DNA from: Formicarius rufipectus
Lineage: Eukaryota > Chordata > Aves > Passeriformes > Formicariidae
Direction: 5' to 3'
DNA: 64,000 bases
NCBI GenBank assembly: GCA_013399695.1
Contig: VXAU01001352.1
Span: forward strand, 922,799-986,798
In this document: positions 50,715-60,549 of the stretch, piece by piece
How positions within the stretch are numbered: the stretch's first letter is position 1
Layout: each line of letters starts with the position of its first letter
Position numbers and translations under genes: made by a program
The notes under the pieces: generated by a model
Databases searched by the model: none
What the model saw: only the letters and a program-made list of their open reading frames with translations
Told to the model about the DNA's origin: nothing

Positions 50715-53700
50715 GCTGTAGCTGAAAGAGTTTTCAGGAGTGGATAGGAAACAAGTGATCCATAGCAGGTATGACTCATCATCTGTTTAACAATGGTCAT
50801 GGTATTTAGAAGAAAATCTACCAGGATCACTTTAAAAACAACTCATTTTCTCTCTGGTCTTCATCTTGAAACAGATCTCATGCAACAGAAAGCTGAACAA
50901 AAATTACAGTGAAATTACCTCTCTTGTCCCCAAGGAGAGTACTGGGACTGATGCTCCAAAGCTGGTCCCTGGGGTGCCATTGTATGGGTGCCAACCATGT
51001 GGGCAGCCTTTACCTGAAAACCTTGGCATTGTGTTTACAGGCTGAATTTCAGTGCAGGTGTTTGTTGCTGTGACTTGTGAACCTGAGTGTAGCCAGTCCT
51101 GAAATAACTGTGAATGCTTTACTTGCACTGAATCTGACAGTTTTGTCATAATTATGGCTGCTAGATCACAATATCTGAAAGTGTTCCTTACAGAAAGCAG
51201 ATTTCCTTGGAATACCTCCAGCTGCCTTCAAAATGGGAATTTCTGATCAGATCAGCAGAATCCATGAGTATCTTGCTGTGACCAGGGAAGCAAGAGCTAA
51301 AACCTGAAAACAAACATCCCATGATCTTGTTGACGTGGATTGGGTCAGTCACAGAGAAAGCATTTGAAGCCTTGAGGAAGTTCTGGCTTACCACACAGCT
51401 GATGAAAAGTAATGAGACCATCTGGCCTCCATAATAACTGAGATCATCTGTGCCAGCTTCAGACAAGATAACATTCCATCATTCCTAAGCATGCCTAACT
51501 AATTCTGGAGAAATGTGCATTTCATGCTAATGCCTCAATAAATTGTAGCTATGCTTCTTCTTAACTCCTCTCATGTTCTGTGTCTTTGCTTCAGCAAGAC
51601 TGCAAAGATGTTGATGGCAACTCATTCTCTGGAGTACTTTGATTCTCTAAGAATGTGTATGCCACGAGGTGAAAGAAATCATGTAAACTGCAGAGGAAAT
51701 AACAAATGTTCAAGTTCTTGTAGCTGATTTCACTTCAGCCTTTGCCACATTTAAATGCAAAGTGCATGTACAGCCTCTGCAAGGTATAACTACAGTGTAA
51801 ACTCACTCTCCTAGGCTGTGTAACAGCATTTAAAGGCTATGCCCTTTACCTCACCCGGATATCTTTTTTTTGTCTTTGTTATCCAACACTTCACAAAACA
51901 GCTGAACCCGACAGAAATGATGCTGTATAACTCAAACTTGCTGTGGGACTTAGATACAATGTGTTTTCCTTAAAATATTATTTATTAATGCTAATATTTC
52001 AATGATTTGGAGACATGTTATTAATTCCAGAATAGGTTATTCCATTTGTTGCATTCACACTGAAGGATTGGAATTCTTTGACAGACACATGTTAATTTCC
52101 AAAGTCTCCTGCATGGAGGATGGAAATAATTCTTATCCAACAGCAGCTAGCCCTCCTTTTGCATAAGTCCTGATTTCCATGTTGATGTGGTGTTTTTCAA
52201 ACAATGAGCCATCATTTTGTCTTCAACATTCCTACTCACAAACTGCTTCATGGTTCATTCCTATTGCTGTTAAGTTTCTGTACTAATCTTTTTGATCTTA
52301 ATTTCCTTAAGGTCTTTTGCTAAATGGGTATTAGGGTTGGGTTTATTTTGCTATGTCTTAAAGAGGCACCTTTACATATGCAAGCCATTGTTGCTCATGC
52401 AGCTAGTCCCAGTGAAGTCAAGAAGACTCTTTATGTGAATAGAGGCATGCAAAGAGGACTCTGAAACATCCCAAGGTATGAAATTCAATCTTGTTAGCAC
52501 AAATCTGTTTTGGGGCTGTATGAGAGAACCTGCATGCATCTGTTTAATCCCTGGAGCTTTTACATCATTTCTCTGAATTAAGTTAATATGATCCACACTT
52601 CTCTCCTCCCCCTTTTTCTTTTGGAACATGGGAGACTTTGGGATTTTTCTTACAATGCACTTAAAAGATCAATCCACAGCAAGTCTTCTGAAAGAAGTAC
52701 TTTGTACAATATAGTTCAGACTATTTGGGAAAATAAACAAATCTATTCAGGTATAATTATTAGAACAACTTGATAACTTGATCTCTTCAAGAAATGGCTA
52801 ACTTTCAAAAACTGACAAGAATGAGGGAGGCAAGGCACACCATTCTTTTTTCCCTTTGTCTTCCTGATTGTTCCATCTCATTAAGAATTACTTTTATCCC
52901 GAGAAGTTTCAGTGTTTTAGTTGTGCACTCTGTTGGCTTCAGGATTACTCTGACAGCGTGTGCTTGGTTGCTCTTTGTGCATGTTTTCAGTCCCAGGCTG
53001 CAGGGCTACAAAACCCCTGCTGCAAGGGAGCCACTGCAGTGCACCTCTGCATGAGCAGTGGTGGCACCTCACACACAGCTGCCTGAGAGACCTCCCTGTC
53101 CCATCTCCTCCCTGCTCCTGCCTTTGCCCATCCAGTCTGGCTGAGGCCAAACTGAATCCCTGGTGAGGGGCAGTGACCACATCTCCACAGGCTCTGCTGC
53201 ACTGCTCCCTTTGGAGCTGATCTATATGGTTGAGTGATGTGAATTAAGTTCTACCTTTAGCTTTCCCTTTGTAGCATGGTCATCAAGATAAAAGCAGCAG
53301 ATAATTTAAAATCTCTGTAGAGTCAATCTTTGAAATCACATTTCTCACCCCACATTGATATGTTCCTTCAAGAAAGAGAGCCTAGGGACTTATACCTAGT
53401 AGGGCAAAACTAGGTTTTCTTTCATTTTTTGCTACTTAGAAGTAAAAGAACAAATAGTGATGTTCTGTTCAACAGTAGGAACACTTTTGACACCTTTATT
53501 TCAGGCATGGATGCAGGAAAAATAAAGCGTCGTGCAAATCATTCAACACTGTGAATTTGTAACAAAATTTGGAATGACGTCTTACTCTTTACAGGCTTCC
53601 TTTTCATAGCTTTTTTTTCAGATTCTGTATTATGATATTTAAAAGACATTTAAATACACAGGCAAGCATTTGTTTTGGCATAAGAGTACAATGAAAATGG

Positions 53701-53790
53701 TAATACACCGGCAAATAGGTGAATATTAGATTACATAGAGGCACAAATCTGTCATTCAAAGGCATTCCGAGTTTTTAATACAAATTAGAG

Positions 53791-54548
53791 AGTCACAGAA
53801 TGGGTAAGGGTGGAAGGAACCACAGTGGGTCACCTGTCCAACCTCCCTGCTCCAGCAGGGTCATCCCAGAGCACGCGGCACAGGGTTGAGCAGCACACGG
53901 TGGCATCCAGACAGTTCATGGGTATCTCCAGTGAGGGAGACTCCACAACCCCTGGGGTCAATCTGTTCAGTGCTTGGTCACCCACACAAGGAGGAAGTTC
54001 TTCCTCATGTTCTGGTGGAATTTCCTGTGCATCAGTTTCTGCCCTTTGTCTCTTGTCCTGTTGCTTGGCATCACGGAGAGGAGCCTGGATCCATCCTCTG
54101 ACACCTTCCCTTCAGATTCCCATGGATATTGATAAGGATCCCCTCTCAGTTGCCTCCTCTCAAGGCTGAACAGGCCCAGCTCCCTCAGCTTTTCCTCATA
54201 CAAGAGTTGCCCCAGTCCCTTGACCATCTCTGTCACCCTCCACTGGACCCTCTCCAGGAGCTCCACGTCTCTCCTGTGCTGAGGAGCCCAGACCTGGACA
54301 CAGCACTCCAGGTGAAGCTCCCCAGGGCTCAGCAGAGGGGCAGGATCACTCCCCTGACCTGCTGGCAGTGCTCTCCCTAATGCAGCCCAGGATACCCTTG
54401 GCCTTGTTGGCCACCAGGACACACTGCTGGATCATGGACAGCTTGTTGCCCACCAGGACCCCCAGGTGCTTCTCTGCAGAGCTGCTTTCCAGCCGGTGCC
54501 TGGGGTTATTCCTCCCCGGGTGCAGGACCCTGTACTTGCTTATGTTCT
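53791..54548 (-). mobile_element. CR1 LINE, 5'-truncated, antisense, well preserved
   Basis: It starts at AGAGTCACAGAATGGG (reversed 3' end), runs through GGAGACTCCACAACCCCTGG and the reversed reverse-transcriptase end, and stops at GGACCCTGTACTTGCTTATG. Part of it (about 54380-54540) matches 34310-34490 almost base for base, apart from 21 missing bases near 54490. A 151-codon frame on the minus strand is still open, so this is one of the younger-looking copies here. Confidence 0.93.
53967..54422 (-). pseudogene. CR1 reverse transcriptase C-terminal remnant
   Basis: This 151-codon open stretch carries VQVWAPQHRRDVELLERVQ, LGQLLYEEKLRELGLFSLE and SVMPSNRTRDKGQKLMHRKF, the C-terminal landmarks of CR1 ORF2. 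Its first residues are read in a shifted frame, so the start is not real. The catalytic core is absent. Confidence 0.88.
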
Positions 54549-54970
54549 ATTTCAGACAGAGAAGGGTGTTCTCCTGCTAAGGATTCCAATTGCAGCAGTC
54601 TGTTTCTTCATGTTGTTATACAGGTTTGGACTAAAAATTATACAGATTTTAAAACACAATTAGGTTTGCTTCAGCCTCCTAATTATCAGCTTATTTGTGA
54701 CCACATGATTTTTTTTCTGTGTGGTCATCCCGAATTTGCATATGCAGAATAGTTTTAGAGTTCTGTGTGCTCCTCTTTCAAGATATGGATGTATTTCACG
54801 TTCTGTGATCCTGGAAGTGTCTGGAATTGTGGATCTGTGGCAGATTGAGGTTTGACCCTTTAGATTGCTTGTAACAGGCCAAACACTGAAAACCCACCAT
54901 TGTGTAAGAATGACCATACAAAAAGCATCAAACATTTATTTCCTGGCTGTTTTATTAGGGGCTGAGTAGC

Positions 54971-55003
54971 TACCTGTAGTAGTACCTGTAGTAGTACCTG
55001 TAG
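54971..55003. repeat. 12-base minisatellite, about 2.75 copies
   Basis: The unit TACCTGTAGTAG is repeated in tandem. The array is bounded on both sides by the self-complementary octamer GTAGCTAC (54966-54973 and 55000-55007). Confidence 0.9.
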
Positions 55004-55290
55004 CTACAGCCCTTTTTCTGAGGATTGGACAGTCTTTAGTGACCCCCAAAAATGGCTGATGTTTCTTAAAATAAATTTTAAATGTTACCACTTATTGTAG
55101 TGAAAGACAAACAGACTCATCAGCACATTATTCTTTGGAGAACTACGCACACAGAGTTATTTGATCAGGACCATGTTTTCATGAATAACGAATGTAAGGT
55201 GTTCTCAGGTACACTTGTAAAGCATGAAACATGTCAAAACTGACTTCATTTGTTTTCTGAGTCCCCAGAATCAGTGTGGTTTTGTTAGTC

Positions 55291-55350
55291 AAGAGAGATG
55301 CTCCCTCCCTTGATCATCTTTGCCACCCTCCTCTGGAGCTGCTCCAGTAC
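55291..55350 (-). mobile_element. Short CR1 fragment, antisense
   Basis: About 60 bases (GAGAGATGCTCCCTCCCTTG through GCCACCCTCCTCTGGAGCTG) match the reversed reverse-transcriptase end found in the other antisense copies, for example near 54192-54255. The flanks show no further CR1 match, so this is a scrap. Confidence 0.7.
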
Positions 55351-57660
55351 ACCATTTGCTGGTGCAGCCCTTGACTGGGTAGAAATATTAAAGTAGCAAG
55401 AGGTACAAACTTCAGTATATCATCAAAGCATGGGGACAACCAAAAGTGTTCAAATAAGAAGAGTTGTGCTATGGGCAAAATTGAAATTCTGTGTCATCTG
55501 TAACCCTCTCGAGGCCAGTAAAAGTAATTTTAAAATGAATTGATATTTGCCACTTTTGGGAGTTGTCCCGTCTTTCAGTATGTTTCGGTGCAGGGTGACC
55601 ATTTAGGGCTGTTCTGATTATACTCAGCATTTCAAAAAAAGCTTTTATATTTGTATGAATATTTGCTAGATGGTCTTTTCCATATTACTTTGAGATTCAT
55701 ACATATCTGATCCTAAATTGGGGAGCCATTTTTGGTGATTTTTTTTCAAACTGAGTTGCAAAATATCTGCAAATCTTGCCTTTTCACATTCTTGCTCAGG
55801 GCACAGATTATTCCTGTCACCATATTTTTTGAACAGAAAAGGAACAGTAAGTCAGCCACATGCTCATGTTGTGAGAAAAGAACACTTATGGCATTTCCCT
55901 TGTTGCTGAGAGAAATAAATCCTCTCTTGTTTCATGAAATTTGACTGCTTTTGCAACTTGAAAATTTACAAAATAAAAGGCCTCTGGAGTTTTTCTGAGC
56001 AAAACAGTGATTTTGGTGGGATTTTGAAAGGATGCAGTAATTTGTTCGACTTTCACAAGAAAAAGTTTATGTGCATTTGTTCCATAGGTCGGAAAAACTT
56101 CTCACCAAACACTGCAGTAGCTTTGCCAGATGAAGTCTTCATTGACCAATGCTACTAAAAAGGCAACACTTGGGAAAGAGGCTCATCTGCATAAACAGTC
56201 AGAAGCTCCACTTATTTATTTCAGAAAGGGCCTCTTCTGTTTGACCATCTCTTTTGGTTCCATTCTTGAATGTCTTTCTTTTCAGCAGCACTGCTTGCCT
56301 GTGGTTTCTCTGCTGAGTTTCTTTTCCACTTGATTTCAAGCTCCTAGTCTGCAGGCTGATGATCCATGATGAAATGCCTTTGTGGTTGTGAATCATCTAA
56401 TGCCTGAGCTTTTCTTTCATTACAGAAAAGAAAAAAAAAAAAAGGAAAAAGAGAAAGTAATACTACAAGCTGCAACTTCACTGTATATTTTCCAAAAGAA
56501 TGCACCCAAACAGTGCAAGAGGTGCAAGCTGAAAAGTTTGAAAGTGAGTGGAGTTGTGCAAAATAATGCACAAGATCAATGCCCCCTACTACCTGTTGCT
56601 GCTTTCTGTGTATCAGTGCATGTGCCAGTGTTCTGGCTGGTCTGATTCTGTGGCATTTTCCTGGTCCCATCTCCCAGGGCTGTCCTGCTCCTTCCCCTCT
56701 CCTCCATAATAATTGCTTTTCTTATGTACACCACCAGTGTACATGAACTATTAACTTTTCCTTGTTTAAGGCAAATTCTTGCTCTGAAATGCCATCCCAG
56801 CCTTCTCCTCCTCTGCTCTCTTCAGGCTGTTTAAAATGTTTAGTGTGTCTTGCATGAGGTCAGGAACAATTCTTTTGATACTCGACCCCGCAGATTACCC
56901 AGAGCCCAGTTCTGCTTTCCTTTCTGGTGCTGTGTAACACTATCCTGTCCAGAGAAATTCTATTTAAAATGACATGAGCCAGGAATTTAGCACGGATCCT
57001 GCGAGTCACAGCCGTGCTAAAGCAGTGCTCTGTTTCACAAGTGGTGCCTTTGAAGTCGGGTGGGTTACACATGCTTACATCATGTCTGAACTCGGGCCAC
57101 TGTGTTTACAGCATGCGCATTTGATATTGCACAGTGGGTGTACAGAACTTAAAAAATAATAAAATCTTTATTACTTGGAGTAATGTGCACATTAAAGAGC
57201 AGGTTTTCATTTGAATCGAGGCTCCTTTGACTGTGCTAAAACCAGCAGAAATTCCACTAAAGACCGGTTGAAAAATCCCTTTTCGCAGCCAACGCTGTGT
57301 AAAATGGGACTGCGTGTAAACCAAACTGGGGCTCTGCCCAAAAGGGATTTTTTAATTTCAAGGGGATATTTTCACTTTTTTGTTCTATTTTCTGGTAATA
57401 AAAATATGATAGAATTAATCACTGAACTTTTGTTTGATTTTTGCTGATTTTCAATGAACCATCCTGCAGTAAATCTTGTGATAAGCAGTCGACCATTTTT
57501 ATCCCTGTGAGTTTCAAATCAAATGGTAACACTTTCTCTAGTCACCTGTATAACAATGTTCATATAAACAGTAATGAGGCTGCTTATTCCTGGAACTTCT
57601 GTGAAAAAGAAGCTAAAGCAAAAACCATTAATCCAAGAACATGATATCAATTGGAATCGG

Positions 57661-57797
57661 GTTTTTTTTTTTTTTTGGTTGTTTTTTGTTTGGTTGTTGT
57701 TTTTTGGTTTTTTTTTGGTTGGTTGGTTTTGTTTTGGTGTTTGTTTGGTTTTTTTTTTTNNNNNNNNNNNNNNNNNNNNNNNNNNNNNNNNNNNNNN

Positions 57798-57863
<66 letters not shown>
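57661..57863. repeat. G/T-only and poly-T tract with an assembly gap
   Basis: From 57661 to 57759 only G and T occur, as T runs split by G or GG. Then comes the N run, and 57798-57863 is nearly pure T with one C. G runs are at most two long, so four-stranded G structures are not suggested. Confidence 0.93.
57760..57797. other. Assembly gap of 38 N
   Basis: 38 consecutive N lie within the low-complexity tract. The real length and content here are unknown. Frames that cross it are meaningless. Confidence 0.99.
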
Positions 57864-57866
<3 letters not shown>

Positions 57867-58049
57867 GGAGTTTTTTTGGGTCTCAGCCTGGGAAAGAAAG
57901 GAACTGCATAAAAACATAGTTTTGAACTTTTATGTCTACACCTTCTCCAAACTATTAATTCTTTGGGGTTTAAGCTCTAGTTCTGGTGCATCTGCATAAA
58001 ATAAGCATTTGAGTGGCTAAAAAAATACTCTACTGAAGCTTCAGTAACA

Positions 58050-58806
58050 GAGACAGTCTGGGTCCATGGGCCAAGGTGAGGTGCTGTGTCCTGCACTTGG
58101 GTCACAACAACAGGCTTGGCAAAGAGTGTCTGGAAAGCTGCTGGGTGGAGAAGGAGCTGGAGATGCTGGTTGGCAGCTGCCTGGATGTTGAGCCAGCTGT
58201 GTGCCCAGGGGGCCAAGGCAGCCAACAGCATCCTGGCCTGGACTACAAACAGTGTGAACAGCAGGACTAGGGCAGTGAACATCCCTCTGTACTCAGCACT
58301 CACTCTGCACCTCAAATCCCGTGTTCAGTTTTGGGCCCCTCACTGCCAGAAAGTTGTTGAGGTCCTGGAAAAGTCCAGAGAAGGGCAGTGGAAGCTGGTG
58401 AAGAGGGCTGGAGTTTGACTCTTATGAGGAGGAGCTGGAGTTGTTTAGCCTGGAGAAAAGGAGGCTGAAGGGGGGGACTTATCACTCTCTACAACTATCT
58501 GAAAGGCTGCAGCCAGGTGAGAGTTTTTCTCTTCTCTCAGGTAACAAGTGTGACAGCAAGTTAGAGGAAATGGCCTTAAACTGAACCAGGAGAAGTTTGG
58601 ATATTAGGAACCATTTCTTCACTGAAAGGGTGGTCAGGCATTGGAATAGGCTCCCCAGGGAAGTGGTGGAAACACTGGAAATGTGCAAAAAGCATGTGGA
58701 TGTGGCACTTGGGGTCATGGTTTAGTGGTGAATATGGTGGTGCAGGGTTCATGAGTGGATTCAATGATCTTAGAGGTCTTTTCCAACCTTAACGATTCTA
58801 TGGTTC
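58050..58806 (+). mobile_element. CR1 LINE, 5'-truncated, sense
   Basis: It begins near GGGCCAAGGTGAGGTGCTG and CCTGCACTTGGGTCACAACA (the LHLGHNN segment), and passes through TCAGTTTTGGGCCCCTCACT, TTTAGCCTGGAGAAAAGGAG and AGGCATTGGAATAGGCTCCC. It ends with CCAACCTTAACGATTCTATG plus GTTC. The plus frame 58086-58418 carries SRTRAVNIPLYSALTLHLK and RVQFWAPHCQKVVEVLEKS. It is a different CR1 type from the copy at 53791-54548, and frameshifts make it inactive. Confidence 0.93.
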
Positions 58807-60372
58807 ACCTTCTCCATCAAAAATAAGCAGCAAGAAGTAGCCTAAGGATATTTGGTTTTACCTAGTAAAGAAGGATCACCTTTTGAAGGTGACATGGTGT
58901 TCAAAACACTAGACATGAACTTGTGGGATCTGGATTCATTTCTTAACTGCAGAACATTCCTTGTTTGGCCCTTGGTAATACATTTAGTCTCTGTTCAGCA
59001 CTGTCTTGGTCTGTCAGTCTGCCTGCCTACTTGTGTGTTTATTCACGTGCCTTGCAGGGGTGTTGTGAGTGTAATGCCACTTACACTTCACATTCAGGGC
59101 TCTGATTAATATCTGCAGGGAGCTGCTGGAGTGGAGGCAAATGCTTTCTGCTGTTGTCAGTTGTCTTCCCTGACTTTTCTTGTTATTCCCCCCACCAGAG
59201 AAAACAGAAATGGCTGTTGCAAATCTTGGGGGAGAACCCCTGTGTATGAACCCAGTGTGCATCTGTACAACCACGTTTGAAGACATTTTATAGAGGAGAT
59301 TTCCTGTCTTGGCATAGAATATTTTGTTTCTGCTGTACAGAATGGCATAATGTTTACCCATACACAGATAGTTTACAGCTTTCCTACATGGTTCTTGAAT
59401 GCATTCTTCTCATCTTCTTCCTTTATCCTTTTTAACTGGGAAAATCAGCAATGTATTGGAAATTTTCCTTTATATGCTGTAGGCTACGCTTAAACATTGA
59501 GGTCTCAGTAATTTATGTTTTTAATGGATAGGGGTTTTTCCTTTTGGGTCGTTTTCACAGAGCAACTTAGGTTGTCCAAACATATTCTGAAATACGTTGG
59601 GGATTATGGTTTCAACACATGCATGCCTAGGGCCAAAGTATGAGTAACATGAAATTTTTGTTCCATTCCATGAACAAACCACTGTTTTGTGGTGTAATAC
59701 AAAACATATCTAAGCAGTTTAGATCACTATCAGCCATTACAGCGTTAGGTTTTCTATTTATGTGAGTACCCAAAGCTCATTAGAAACTCATTTTGTAGCT
59801 CTAGGGAAGTAAGACTAAAAAGCAGTGAAAAATAGTACATTGTATTCTGTTCTAATTATACTCTATTTACTGTACTTACTAATACATATCAAGTGTATAA
59901 TTTTATAGTTGCAGAGCCCAGCCTCCAAAACTTGTGAAGTCCAGGGTTGTTCATAAAACTGTTGTGTGTGCAGTTTGAGTGTGCAACTTTGATTGCATGG
60001 ATAAACTAGCTGTCTGTGCATGCTGCTCCCTTCATGGAACATGAATATCCTCAGAATGTTTTCCGGTTCCTCCTCCTCACCCGCCATCAGACCTCCAAGA
60101 AAGCTGGTGGCTACCATGTAGAGGGCACAGACAGATCTGAATTAGCAGAAATAGATCAGGTTCAGGTTGTGGATTTTCACTCTCCAACTCTACGCTCTGA
60201 CTGGCTGGGTGAGTCTTTATAAAAATCACAGCAGTGCTCACCTCGGTCATGCAAGCAGAGGTTTTGTGTCTGCATCAGACTAAGCCTGTGCACGTGGGAG
60301 GAATCCTTATGGGTTGACATAAGGTATTCACATATGAGAATGGGATAGATGGATAGATAGATAGATTGATCG
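58807..60372 (+). other. SUGCT: SUGCT intron, unique sequence
   Basis: This is unique sequence between two sense CR1 copies. It includes an evenly composed open stretch at 60016-60208 that ends in a strong donor-like GTGAGT at 60209-60214, and a GATA-type microsatellite at 60344-60374. No exon is firmly supported. Confidence 0.5.
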
Positions 60373-60374
60373 AT
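60344..60374. repeat. GATA/GATG microsatellite
   Basis: GATA-type tetranucleotides run with a few GATG, GATT and GATC variants, directly beside the left edge of the next CR1 fragment. Confidence 0.9.
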
Positions 60375-60549
60375 CAGGCACTGGAATGGCCTGCCCAGGG
60401 AGGGTGTGGATTCACTGTCCCTGGAAGTTTTTAAGTCCCTGGATGTGGCATCAGAACCATGGTCTGGTAATCACAGTGGTGTTGGATCAAGGGTTGGACT
60501 TGATGACCTCAGAGGTCTCTTTCTGTCCAGTTGATTCTATGATTCTAAG
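60373..60549 (+). mobile_element. CR1 3'-end fragment, sense
   Basis: About 175 bases run from CAGGCACTGGAATGGCCTGC through CCCTGGAAGTTTTTAAGTCC and GGGTTGGACTTGATGACCTC to the terminal repeat GATTCTATGATTCTAAG. It is only the 3' untranslated end, with no coding part, and is strongly 5'-truncated. Confidence 0.92.

Larger units (their letters stand above)
47181..53790 (+). other. SUGCT: SUGCT intron, unique sequence
   Basis: This stretch contains a short C run at 47716-47724, poly-T near 48330-48357, the A/C-only tract at 49828-49978 and the inverted repeat at 50661-50714. A GC-rich patch lies at about 52980-53215. A 122-codon open frame at 49111-49479 (+) runs into poly-T and is not recognised. 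No exon is supported. Confidence 0.5.
54549..58049 (+). other. SUGCT: SUGCT intron, unique sequence
   Basis: It holds a 12-base minisatellite at 54971-55003, a 60-base CR1 scrap at 55291-55350, a poly-A-rich run at about 56426-56455 and the G/T and poly-T tract with the assembly gap at 57661-57863. A patch with several CpG sites lies at 56990-57120. No exon is supported. Confidence 0.5.

Noticed and set aside
52980..53215. Possible promoter or CpG island in a GC-rich patch
   Set aside because: It has few CG dinucleotides and no start-site or exon evidence.
57574..57999. Open frames of poly-F or poly-K across the gap
   Set aside because: These are translations of homopolymer and N bases, so they are artefacts.
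6051..60549. Bias of CR1 copies toward the antisense direction of SUGCT
   Set aside because: Six antisense against four sense copies is too few to claim a bias.
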